From contig JBBUBI010000018.1 in NCBI GenBank assembly GCA_038058335.1, forward strand, positions 1 through 14,666: 14,666 nt of DNA. The letters are read 5' to 3'. Shown in pieces: positions 7,301 through 13,256 of this stretch. Each line of letters begins with the position of its first letter. The first letter of the stretch is position 1. The notes below the pieces were generated by a model. The model ran no database searches. It was not told the DNA's origin and saw nothing but the letters and a program-made list of their open reading frames with translations. The translations under genes were made by a program, and so were the position numbers. Source of the stretch: JBBTVO01 sp038058335 (GTDB lineage: Bacteria; Patescibacteriota; Microgenomatia; Levybacterales; UBA12049).

Positions 7301-7993
7301 ATTAACATGTGCCTCCCTCACTCCTTCTACTTTCTTCAGTCCCCTTTCAATAATATGAGAGCATGAAGTGCAATGCATCCCTGATAGAGCAAGCTGAACC
7401 CTTTTGTTTTCATTCGCTTTTTCATTTTCCCCATCTGTTTTCTGTTCTTTCAGAGTAAATACCTCGGCATTTCCATTAGGTAATGACTGAACTTTAGCAT
7501 GAGTAGTTCTATCAAATAGGGTGGAAAAGTTAATCGAACGGAAAACATTTTCTATATATTCTTTTGATTTTTCTTCTATTCCCTTTGGCAGAGTTACTTT
7601 AGTGGAGCTGTTGCTGTCAAATTTCCCATCAAAAATCAGATTATTATTTTCATCCTGCAATACTTTCCCTTTTGCTTCTATTTTTGTCTGAATAGTAACT
7701 TCCAGGGGTGTTTCTCTGGTAGCTTCTTGAAACAGAAGCATGTCCCTACCGGAACCATTACTATTTGGTTCTTGCATATCCGGAAGAACAGCTTCATATC
7801 CGGCTTTGGCTACCGCACCTTTGATTATATCGCCAGTTACGAAGGATGGATCATAGGAGAGAGATCCTTGACCCGTTTTATGGTTTATGGCTACATCACT
7901 AATGCCTCTTACATCTTGTAATTCTTCAGAAATTAACATCTCGCATGAGTTACATGTCATTCCTTTTACTTTGAAAGATAATGGCTGATTCAT
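4367..7993 (-). CDS. copA: CopA-type Cu(I)-translocating P1B-1 ATPase with extra C-terminal duplicated domain
   Basis: This 1208-residue copper exporter is far longer than the usual 750-850 residues of CopA. Two HMA copper-binding domains are visible, with MTCNSC at 12-17 and MHCTSC at 206-211, separated by an unusual 127-residue linker. The catalytic core is complete: TGES 484-487, CPC 588-590, DKTG 632-635, HP 671-672, TGDN 785-788 and GDGINDAP 831-838. Eight expected membrane helices are followed by a ninth hydrophobic segment (about 949-969). About 237 further residues follow it, containing two copies of a 53-residue unit (about 1038-1090 and 1149-1200). The ninth helix should put this domain outside the cytoplasm. 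The gene starts one base after the chaperone stop, with AGGA about 11 bases upstream. Function as an ATP-driven Cu(I) efflux pump is secure; the role of the C-terminal domain is unknown. Confidence 0.97.
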   Translation of the reverse strand: MNQPLSFKVKGMTCNSCEMLISEELQDVRGISDVAINHKTGQGSLSYDPSFVTGDIIKGAVAKAGYEAVLPDMQEPNSNGSGRDMLLFQEATRETPLEVTIQTKIEAKGKVLQDENNNLIFDGKFDSNSSTKVTLPKGIEEKSKEYIENVFRSINFSTLFDRTTHAKVQSLPNGNAEVFTLKEQKTDGENEKANENKRVQLALSGMHCTSCSHIIERGLKKVEGVREAHVNFTAEKATVTFDESISSKEDLINAVRKSGYKAAIFDTADTEYQAKRRKKEIKYQTFKFIISFLFSLPMFYFMLFDFFSWIPGEAFLTPYIGVVSFILAAPVQLVIGAGFYKGMLSALRMKTFNMDSLIAIGTSTAFIYSVVNFVSYAMNTGSIIGLNGAKIPDLYFETAAFLITFVILGKLLEAKAKGKTSDAIKKLMGLQAKTARVIRNGVTQDISIDEVIEGDVILVRPGEKVPVDGVIAKGSSSVDESMITGESLPVEKNLNDTVIGGTINKTGSFEFKATKVGAETTLAQIIRLVEDAQGSKAPIQAFADRISAWFVPTVIVIAMLTFVIWYFFLGATLAFALMTFTAVIVIACPCALGLATPTAIMVGTGKGAEHGILIKGGEPLEAANKINTIVFDKTGTLTKGKPEVTDIISLSGMDEDEVLTIGASLEKQSEHPLAEAITNYATEENLTLSEAEGFSAIPGHGVQGDVEGIIYYFGNRKLISDIVGLPVERLDRKMSRLEEQGKTVMVLASKDEIIGLIGVADTVKETSKEAIDKLKKMRVEVYMITGDNERTARAIASQVGITNILAEVLPEDKANEVKKLQESGKKVAMVGDGINDAPALAQADLGIAMGSGTDVAMETGGIVIIKNDLRDVVNAINLSKQTMSKIKQNMFFALFYNVIGIPVAARVFMGLGLVLKPELAGLAMALSSVSVVANSLLLRRYRPGRRNYISSIAPFFMIILFTALFIQFARFSSNMATAEGIDTKVSREIIKQVSGILTSGATRINFANGDPKLFIEAESDEINTLKLKEGASTLGKDEMIVGYEEAEMMKKEKLIEKPGDTIANFFGVPQMKVAGILEPTGTHLDYFHIVNGETLNALNNAGIVQAIVAPDGSTKLFYMLSSNTPEKLAKEIQNDSINPIAIGGKTYYPVAIGAEEAKMMQAENLFKKEGDTITPFFGNNIIVSNILPETKTALDKMHFVKEGFIISQ

Positions 7994-7994
7994 A

Positions 7995-8210
7995 TTAATT
8001 TTTTCCTATAACTGCGTAATGTGTTCCTTTAAGCGCTTTTTTAACTTCGTTCTCAGATATTTCTCTTTGTGCTTTGATCTGGGTTTTTCCTGATAATTCA
8101 ACCGTGACGTCTTCAACACTTGCTATGCTTTTGATTTTTCTGCTGATGAGCTTCTGGCATGCACTGCATGTCAATCCTGTTAACTTTAGCGTTGTTACTT
8201 TTGTATTCAT
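7995..8210 (-). CDS. HMA-domain copper chaperone (CopZ-like)
   Basis: This 71-residue cytosolic protein is a single HMA (ferredoxin-like beta-alpha-beta-beta-alpha-beta) domain. The metal loop is LTCSACQK, with the ligand pair C15 and C18. Proteins of this kind carry Cu(I) to the N-terminal domains of CopA, and the gene sits one base upstream of copA. The usual Met before TCxxC is Leu here (GLTCSAC), a common variation in CPR-like sequences but worth noting. The second half (HYAVIGKN) lacks nothing obvious. I do not give the symbol copZ because an orphan extra HMA domain of the ATPase would look the same. Confidence 0.88.
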   Translation of the reverse strand: MNTKVTTLKLTGLTCSACQKLISRKIKSIASVEDVTVELSGKTQIKAQREISENEVKKALKGTHYAVIGKN

Positions 8211-8255
8211 ATTTTTTTGTCTAATAAAGAGAAAATTAAGAAATTATTAAAATCC

Positions 8256-9089
8256 TCAAGCTTTTTTTGCAACTTTATATAGCACGAAGATAAGAAAAAC
8301 CACAAAGATGATATTTAAAATTAAATTTCCTCCGACATATTGATTCACAAGATTTCCGGCGCCCGTTATTGTTTTGGTAAATCCCTCTAAATTTCCCATT
8401 CCAAGTTTTCCGGCTGCTTTAAGATACAGAATAATAATACCTGTAGCAAAGAATATGATACTTGCAATAAGGTTACTCATAATAAGTACTCTTTCTTGGC
8501 CGAGAAAACTAAATCGTAAAACCGGCTTTTTCAGAAACAGAAAACGGCTTGCTTTGCCTGATAAAAAAACAGAGATAATAAAAAGCGGAGTCAGCATGCC
8601 AAGTACATAAACTGCTCCGATAGACAGAGCGCCAAAGAAGTTCGGTGATAAAAATGTTAATGTCAAAATACCGATCAGAACAGGAGCGCAGCACGCGCTG
8701 GTAATGCCTGAGAAAATACCTAAAATAAAAACTGAAAGAGGATCTGTTTTTTCAGTAGCTCTGCCGGGGAGGGAAACCATAGGCAATTTTAATCCTAGAA
8801 AAGTAACTGCTGCAATTGCCAGCATAACAAATCCGCCTGCAACATACAGGGTATCATGATAGACAAATAGTGCCTTGGAGAGAAGTGCTACTCCTAGCAC
8901 CGCCGGCATCATTACAATAAAAATACCAAGACCAAAAATTAGAGTCATCAGTAAGACCTTCTCTTTTTCTTTGAAAACGTTACCTAGATAGGCCGGAAGA
9001 AGAAATGTAATACAGCACGGAGCAAAAAGCGCCACCATTCCGGCAACAAAAGCAGCGATGAGCGAAGTTTGGAAGAACAATCCCTCCAT
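8256..9089 (-). CDS. CcdA/DsbD-family thiol-disulfide membrane transporter
   Basis: This 277-residue polytopic membrane protein has the two-fold CcdA arrangement. APCCITFLLP (Cys pair 25-26) is in the first helix, and SACCAPVLIG (Cys pair 133-134) is in the matching helix of the second half. CcdA proteins pass reducing equivalents from cytosolic thioredoxin across the membrane to partners outside, for example for cytochrome c maturation or for keeping protein thiols reduced. No cytochrome c gene is visible here, so the electrons may instead serve Cys-rich or copper proteins of this operon (inference). The ATG at 9089 is preferred over a TTG at 9101. It overlaps the upstream stop by one base (TAATG), with GGAG just upstream. 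Confidence 0.9.
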   Translation of the reverse strand: MEGLFFQTSLIAAFVAGMVALFAPCCITFLLPAYLGNVFKEKEKVLLMTLIFGLGIFIVMMPAVLGVALLSKALFVYHDTLYVAGGFVMLAIAAVTFLGLKLPMVSLPGRATEKTDPLSVFILGIFSGITSACCAPVLIGILTLTFLSPNFFGALSIGAVYVLGMLTPLFIISVFLSGKASRFLFLKKPVLRFSFLGQERVLIMSNLIASIIFFATGIIILYLKAAGKLGMGNLEGFTKTITGAGNLVNQYVGGNLILNIIFVVFLIFVLYKVAKKA

Positions 9090-10039
9090 TATGCTCCACA
9101 ACCTCTCTGTTGAATATTAAAACCCGGAACTTTTTGAATATTTTGCTGTACTTGTTGTGAGCCTTGTGCTGAAGAATATTGAGAAGACAATGCAAGTTTT
9201 GCATCAACCTTATTCCAATCGGTACTCCGAGAGTCAAAATACGCTGCAAGTTCTACATATTGCTGAGGAAACCAAAATGAGTTAAGACTTAGGAGATCTT
9301 TATAAATTTGTTTCTCTGATATTCCCTGAGACACAGCAGCCTCTATGTATCCGAGTGCCGCTAATCCGTGATTGCAATCAGGAAATTCAGTGGAATTATT
9401 ACAACAGGAGCGAAAGGTATTTAAAGCAATTTTCTTAACTAATTCCTGCTGTTGAGAGTTGAGTTTAATTATTTCCGATGATGAATAAAGCTCGCTTGTA
9501 GGTTTTGACCCCAAACTCCATCCGCCGGTTGAGGCAAAATTCATAAAGTCTACTTTTCCATATGTTTTCATGGAGCCCTCGTCAAGAATTTTATTTTTAT
9601 TTACAAGTCCTAGTGCCCATAAAGTGTTTACCATAAAGCGTGAATTGTTTTCGTTAATCATCATGTGATCATGAGAATTATTACTAAGGTATTTCATCTG
9701 CTTCATTGCATATTTGTCTTCTTTAAATAGCTCGTCATACTTTGTTTTATCTATGACGCCCGAACTAAGAAGTTGTTTTCCGATGTCATTCCATCTAGCT
9801 GATAATAAATATCCTTTCTGAGGTAAAACTTTTTGTTTAAGGATCTGGACAAGTTCTTCCGGACTTTTTGTTGCTTTGGGAAGTTCGGAAATTTGTGCGT
9901 TGAAGTTCTTCTTCGTAATGTAATATTGAACAAATCCCGTTGTTATAACAGAATTTACAAGTATTATTGCAACTAACCATAGAGGAATAGCTTTTGATAA
10001 TATCTCCTTATATTTATTTTTTATTTTTTTTCTGGGCAT
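9089..10039 (-). CDS. Membrane-anchored protein with CC...PDCNHG motif, unknown function
   Basis: I do not recognise a named family. The 316-residue protein has a basic N-terminus and one membrane helix (about 18-41), so its main domain should lie outside the cytoplasm. Its striking feature is a Cys/His block: RSCCNN (C212, C213), then FPDCNHG (C222, H224), about the right spacing for a metal, haem or disulfide site. Another Cys (C314) is in the CGA end, and an SHDHMM segment lies near 122-127. The middle is helical. It lies one base after the DUF1573 gene and overlaps ccdA by one base, so the three are probably translated together. An electron-accepting partner of CcdA or a copper/haem-binding envelope protein are both possible; neither is shown. 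Confidence 0.85.
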   Translation of the reverse strand: MPRKKIKNKYKEILSKAIPLWLVAIILVNSVITTGFVQYYITKKNFNAQISELPKATKSPEELVQILKQKVLPQKGYLLSARWNDIGKQLLSSGVIDKTKYDELFKEDKYAMKQMKYLSNNSHDHMMINENNSRFMVNTLWALGLVNKNKILDEGSMKTYGKVDFMNFASTGGWSLGSKPTSELYSSSEIIKLNSQQQELVKKIALNTFRSCCNNSTEFPDCNHGLAALGYIEAAVSQGISEKQIYKDLLSLNSFWFPQQYVELAAYFDSRSTDWNKVDAKLALSSQYSSAQGSQQVQQNIQKVPGFNIQQRGCGA

Positions 10040-10040
10040 T

Positions 10041-10538
10041 TTATTTAACTACGTTTCCCGTAAGAGTAAACGTAAGCTTAGTATTTGCCGGATCATTTGT
10101 CTCAACTGAAACAAATCTATTTATCGGTCCTGTACCTTGAGGTCCTTGATATGCTGGGTCGAAAACAGCAGTCAATTTTGCTTCTGCGCCTTTCAGCACT
10201 TCTCCGGTCCACGAGGATAAACCTTCCATGCCAAAACTCGGACTATCGGTTCCATCAATCGTGACATATGCCTTTGTGCAATGACATGAGGTTTTCACGT
10301 TGTACAATTTAAGTATGTCAGTGCCTGTATTTTTGATAGTGAAGGATTTTACGGCATTTCCTTTACTCATGGGTATCGTACCCCAATCAAAGCTCGTAGG
10401 ATCTGCTACGTAAGCTTTGGCATTTTGCGAAGTTTTAATTTCAGGAGTAGAAGTAGTTTTTGTCAGAAAAAAAATTCCACCAAAAAGCAATATTATCGTT
10501 GAAGCGATCATTAAAATGATAATTTTTTTGTCATTCAT
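10041..10538 (-). CDS. DUF1573 membrane-anchored protein
   Basis: This 165-residue protein has an N-terminal signal-anchor (about 5-26) and a single immunoglobulin-like DUF1573 domain. It shows the family hallmarks: FDWGTIPMSKG (50-60), FTIKNTG (66-72), SCHCT (84-88) and FVSVETNDP (142-150). The domain resembles ASH/PapD-like beta sandwiches and should lie outside the cytoplasm. The CHC block (C85, H86, C87) is typical for the family and is a candidate metal or redox site. It is the first gene after the repressor (23-base gap) and is followed directly by the CC/PDCNHG and CcdA genes, suggesting shared thiol chemistry. No strong Shine-Dalgarno is seen before its ATG. Confidence 0.9.
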   Translation of the reverse strand: MNDKKIIILMIASTIILLFGGIFFLTKTTSTPEIKTSQNAKAYVADPTSFDWGTIPMSKGNAVKSFTIKNTGTDILKLYNVKTSCHCTKAYVTIDGTDSPSFGMEGLSSWTGEVLKGAEAKLTAVFDPAYQGPQGTGPINRFVSVETNDPANTKLTFTLTGNVVK

Positions 10539-10561
10539 AGAGATATATTATTTTTTTATCC

Positions 10562-10834
10562 TTACTTATTGATCCGTTTAAATAATTCCACTAATTCCGT
10601 TATGGCTCTTTCTTCTTCATTTTTAACTTGATGAGCAACATGAGTTCTTAAATGTCTTTCAAACAGAATTGAATCTAAGCTTCTGAGGGAGTTTTGAATA
10701 GCTAGGCTTTGATTGAGGATATCAATACAATACTCGTCATTTTCGATCATTTTCTGAAGTCCATCAAGCTGACCTTTTATTATATTAATTCGTTTACTTG
10801 CTTTTTCCCTGACATCTTCGTAATGGTGTTTCAT
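10562..10834 (-). CDS. CsoR/RcnR-family metal-sensing transcriptional repressor
   Basis: This 90-residue all-helical DNA-binding protein belongs to the DUF156 family (KRINIIKGQLDGLQKM in helix 1). In such repressors, metal binding between helices releases operator DNA. The ligand positions fall exactly on CsoR numbering: C36 and H61 are present, but the third ligand, usually C65 in copper-sensing CsoR, is H65 (RHLRTHVAHQ), as in nickel/cobalt-sensing RcnR. H3 and H4 at the N-terminus could supply the fourth RcnR-type ligand. Context (two Cu ATPases downstream) still points to copper. The ATG at 10834 has no Shine-Dalgarno and lies about where transcription should begin. It is the first gene of the operon and probably represses it through the operator at 10844-10864. 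Confidence 0.93.
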   Translation of the reverse strand: MKHHYEDVREKASKRINIIKGQLDGLQKMIENDEYCIDILNQSLAIQNSLRSLDSILFERHLRTHVAHQVKNEEERAITELVELFKRINK

Positions 10835-10840
10835 AAAGTT

Positions 10841-10869
10841 ATAATATACCCCTAGGGGGTATATGTCAA
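10841..10869 (-). promoter_or_regulatory. Promoter of the copper operon
   Basis: On the minus strand the -35 box TTGACA (10864-10869) matches the sigma-70 consensus. The -10 box TATTAT (10841-10846) has one mismatch, and the spacer is 17 bases. Predicted transcription starts at or next to the repressor ATG (10834), giving a leaderless message. Confidence 0.8.
10844..10864. promoter_or_regulatory. CsoR/RcnR-type operator, perfect 9+9 inverted repeat
   Basis: Half-sites ATATACCCC (10844-10852) and GGGGTATAT (10856-10864) are exact reverse complements separated by TAG. Operators of CsoR-family repressors are G/C-tract sites flanked by AT (TACCC...GGGTA type), so this matches the adjacent repressor gene. 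It fills the spacer between -35 and -10, so a bound repressor would block RNA polymerase. Confidence 0.85.
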
Positions 10870-10877
10870 GTATCTAA

Positions 10878-10955
10878 GTGGATTATTATAAACTAATTGA
10901 ATTAGTTCCTGGTAGAAGCGGAAGATATCCAATCGTACGTATTAGAGATTTTTAA
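10878..10955 (+). other. Short open frame, possible gene remnant
   Basis: A GTG-to-TAA frame of 25 codons encodes VDYYKLIELVPGRSG followed by RYPIVRIRDF. The composition looks protein-like (Tyr, Arg, Pro in mixed order), and a stop codon lies directly before the GTG, so it may be the decayed 3' end of an old gene. No Shine-Dalgarno is seen. It could equally be chance in a 187-base intergenic stretch. Confidence 0.25.
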
Positions 10956-10998
10956 AAGTGATCCATTAAGAATCTTTTTGTCGTATTGATTTATTTCG

Positions 10999-11004
10999 TA
11001 TAAT
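10999..11004 (+). promoter_or_regulatory. Probable -10 box for the dinB-like gene
   Basis: TATAAT lies 17 bases before the GTG at 11022. The -35 region is weak (TTGTCG with 15-base spacing or TTTTGT with 17). No GAAC...GTTC or CTG...CAG SOS operator is visible near it. Confidence 0.5.
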
Positions 11005-11021
11005 GTTCTACTTTATTTCTA

Positions 11022-12305
11022 GTGGGCAATTCTACAAACAGAACTATTCTTCATATAGATTTTGATAGTTTTTTTGCAAGTGTTGAGCAGCAGCATGATC
11101 CAAGCTTACGTAATCGCCCCATGGGAGTTACTGCGACAAATGGTAGGACTTGCATCATAGCTTCTTCCCGAGAAGCCAAAAGGCTTGGAATAGGTACTGC
11201 TTCACGTACTTACGAAGCTCTTAAAATTTGTCCGGAGTTTAAGCTTGTTCCGGCGGATTTTGTCAAGTATTACGAAATATCCAAAAAATTTCTAAATATT
11301 TGCAAGGACTTCTCCCCGACCGTTGAGCTTTTCTCGATAGACGAGGTCTTCATGGATATTACTTCAACGATTCATTTATTTGGTGGTACTTATAGTTTGG
11401 TATCTAAAATTAAACAGAGAATCAAAGAAGAAATAGGAGAAGTTATTACGGCATCAGTCGGAATCTCTTATAACAAACTTCTGGCTAAAATGGCTTCAGG
11501 ACTTAATAAACCGGACGGGATTTTTGAAATAAAGGTTGAAAATCTGGATGAGGTTTACAAAAAAGCAAAACTTACGGATGTTTGTGGTATCGGAGAAAGA
11601 ATTGCTGATAGGTTAAATAAGCTTGGGATATACAATCTTCTTGATTTAAGAACAGTGAATGGGAATATTTTGAGAGAAGAATTCGGAAATATCTATTCTC
11701 AAATTCTCAAGAATATTGGAATAGCAAGAGACGATTCAGAGGTAATTCCCTACACACAAGCACCTGATGTTAAATCCGTGGGTAGAAATTATTGTCTGCC
11801 GAAAAATGAATACGATAAGAGAAAAGTCTTACAGAATGTTTATGAGCTCTGGGAGGAGGTTTGTATAAAACTGCGGAGGCTAAATAAGAAAGCAAAGACA
11901 ATGGGATTCTCCTTGCGGGGAAACATAGGAATACATAAGAGAAAAACTTATTCTTTTTATTTTGATGATTCGCGTGAGGTATTTAATTTATTCCGGTCTT
12001 TACTGCTTGAGGAGAGAGAAGATTTCAATAGAAAAGATTCTTATATTAGGCAGGTCAGCGTTTGGGTTTCTTCTCTTGAGGAGAATACCAATCTGACGCT
12101 CTCTATGTTTGATAAGGTGAATAGGAAAGATAGTCTCACGACTGTTGTCGACAAAATTAATAATAGATTTGGAGACCATACTATCCGCAATGGTTTTCTT
12201 CTTTATTCGGATAAGCTGACCACCAAGCCAAATGGATACATGGCAGATAAATACGAGAGAATAAAGCTTTCGAAGGAATCAAATGCCCAACTTGAAAATC
12301 TTTAA
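11022..12305 (+). CDS. dinB: Y-family DNA polymerase (DinB/UmuC-like translesion polymerase)
   Basis: This 427-residue error-prone polymerase copies damaged templates. The palm active site is visible as HIDFDSFFASVEQ (D13, D15) and SIDEVFMD (D107, E108). ASREAK-type fingers residues are near 48-53, ASVGISYNKLLAKMAS lies at 144-159, and a helix-hairpin-helix thumb (VCGIGERIADRLNKLGI) at about 187-203. The little-finger domain follows, beginning near KSVGRNY (251). NLTLSMF (357-363) resembles a sliding-clamp-binding motif, as in QLSLF. The start is GTG with no Shine-Dalgarno; the first conserved residues begin 10 codons later, so this start fits. It faces away from the copper operon and converges with the next gene, the stops being 3 bases apart. 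DinB versus UmuC subfamily is not settled by eye. Confidence 0.93.
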   Translation: MGNSTNRTILHIDFDSFFASVEQQHDPSLRNRPMGVTATNGRTCIIASSREAKRLGIGTASRTYEALKICPEFKLVPADFVKYYEISKKFLNICKDFSPTVELFSIDEVFMDITSTIHLFGGTYSLVSKIKQRIKEEIGEVITASVGISYNKLLAKMASGLNKPDGIFEIKVENLDEVYKKAKLTDVCGIGERIADRLNKLGIYNLLDLRTVNGNILREEFGNIYSQILKNIGIARDDSEVIPYTQAPDVKSVGRNYCLPKNEYDKRKVLQNVYELWEEVCIKLRRLNKKAKTMGFSLRGNIGIHKRKTYSFYFDDSREVFNLFRSLLLEEREDFNRKDSYIRQVSVWVSSLEENTNLTLSMFDKVNRKDSLTTVVDKINNRFGDHTIRNGFLLYSDKLTTKPNGYMADKYERIKLSKESNAQLENL

Positions 12306-12308
12306 TAA

Positions 12309-12665
12309 TCAAATCAGCTCTTCAGATTCGACTGAGTCTGCAACTTCATTTACAACCTGATGGTGGTATTCAATAGCGGAGTCAAGATCCTCTTCGAAAG
12401 CATCTAAAGAAGCCCAACGAATCGTTAATTCGGGATCATATTTTAAATCAACATTTGGTATTCCTGTTTTTCCAACTCGTTGTGCGTAGCCCGTAAACTT
12501 AAAAACTTGAGTTTCAAAACTGTTACGGCCCTGTATGTGACCTACTTCTGAAGGAATCGTACTAACCCAAAAACCTACAGAAGAATTTTCTTTTCTTACT
12601 ACTGTTGACCGAAGCGCTTCTTGTCTTAAAGTTAATACTTCTTCAATTACAATTCGCTCAGTCAT
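12309..12665 (-). CDS. Hypothetical protein, 118 residues
   Basis: I do not recognise this protein. It is soluble with no signal peptide or membrane segment. It has alternating beta-like stretches (IVIEEVLTLRQ; GFWVSTIP; TQVFKFTGYAQRV) and an acidic helical C-terminus (LDAFEEDLDSAIEYHHQVV, then an Asp/Glu-rich end). It is the last gene of the three-gene unit headed by the metallopeptidase-like gene, 19 bases after the 189-residue gene and without a clear Shine-Dalgarno. Its stop lies 3 bases from the convergent dinB stop, and no terminator hairpin is visible between them. An alpha/beta domain is likely, but no function can be given. Confidence 0.7.
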   Translation of the reverse strand: MTERIVIEEVLTLRQEALRSTVVRKENSSVGFWVSTIPSEVGHIQGRNSFETQVFKFTGYAQRVGKTGIPNVDLKYDPELTIRWASLDAFEEDLDSAIEYHHQVVNEVADSVESEELI

Positions 12666-12684
12666 AGTAATAATCTAACAAAAT

Positions 12685-13254
12685 TTAATAATCAGCGGAG
12701 TCTGGTCTACCGACTAATCTTTCGATTTGATCAACAGCATCACCCTCGCCATCAAAAAGTGTGTGGGTTAAGTCTCCACCTCCTACTTGTACGAAGCTTG
12801 TAATCATAGGCAAATAGGCGTTCCTTATTCTTCTTTGAGCAAAATGGTCTCTCCCTAAGAGCTGCATGACCAAAAAGCTCTCATCTCCCTTGCCCATGTA
12901 TTCGGTAATTTCGTCTAACTCTTTCCGATCGTAAATATTGCCTAAAATTTCTCTAAATGAGTTAATAAAAAGTTGATGGCGTTCTTCGTATCTTGAATCA
13001 TCCCATCCAGAAGTTCCTGAATCATAAGACATTCCAACCCTCTCTCCTATGGTAGCAAATCTTAAAGCCTCCTCTGGGTTTTGAGCATTTGGGATTAAAT
13101 CGGGATTAAAAAAGAATTCAATATCATCTCTGTCTAGTTCCAAAAAATCAACAAATAATGTTTTTACTAATTGTTGTTTAGTTTCCTCGTCGATAGCTTT
13201 ACTGTCTTCAGCAAAGCGTTCTAACCAATATTGTGGACCATCTGATCTTTCCAT
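12685..13254 (-). CDS. Hypothetical protein, 189 residues, acidic
   Basis: No family recognised. The protein is soluble, mainly helical and acidic, with no cysteine at all, no membrane segment and no signal peptide. Noticeable blocks are ELDRDDIEFFFNPDLIPN, MSYDSGTSGWDDSRYEERH and FDGEGDAVDQIERLVGRPD. A GGAAGG Shine-Dalgarno lies just before the ATG at 13254, inside the end of the metallopeptidase-like gene, whose stop is 2 bases away. Tight coupling suggests it works with that protein, perhaps as a substrate, inhibitor or regulator (inference). Confidence 0.75.
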   Translation of the reverse strand: MERSDGPQYWLERFAEDSKAIDEETKQQLVKTLFVDFLELDRDDIEFFFNPDLIPNAQNPEEALRFATIGERVGMSYDSGTSGWDDSRYEERHQLFINSFREILGNIYDRKELDEITEYMGKGDESFLVMQLLGRDHFAQRRIRNAYLPMITSFVQVGGGDLTHTLFDGEGDAVDQIERLVGRPDSADY

Positions 13255-13256
13255 GT

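Noticed and set aside
4400..7921. Many plus-strand open frames of 60-137 codons
   Set aside because: All lie opposite the copA gene, which has full catalytic motifs; they are shadows of its codon bias.
9090..9101. TTG start for the CcdA gene
   Set aside because: The ATG at 9089 overlaps the upstream stop by one base, has GGAG nearby and gives a more usual N-terminus.
10956..11021. SOS/LexA operator before the dinB-like gene
   Set aside because: I looked for GAAC-N4-GTTC and CTG-N10-CAG patterns. Only a lone GTTC after the -10 box is present, without the partner half.
12300..12312. Bidirectional terminator between dinB and the convergent gene
   Set aside because: Only 3 bases separate the stops and no GC-rich hairpin followed by a T run is visible.
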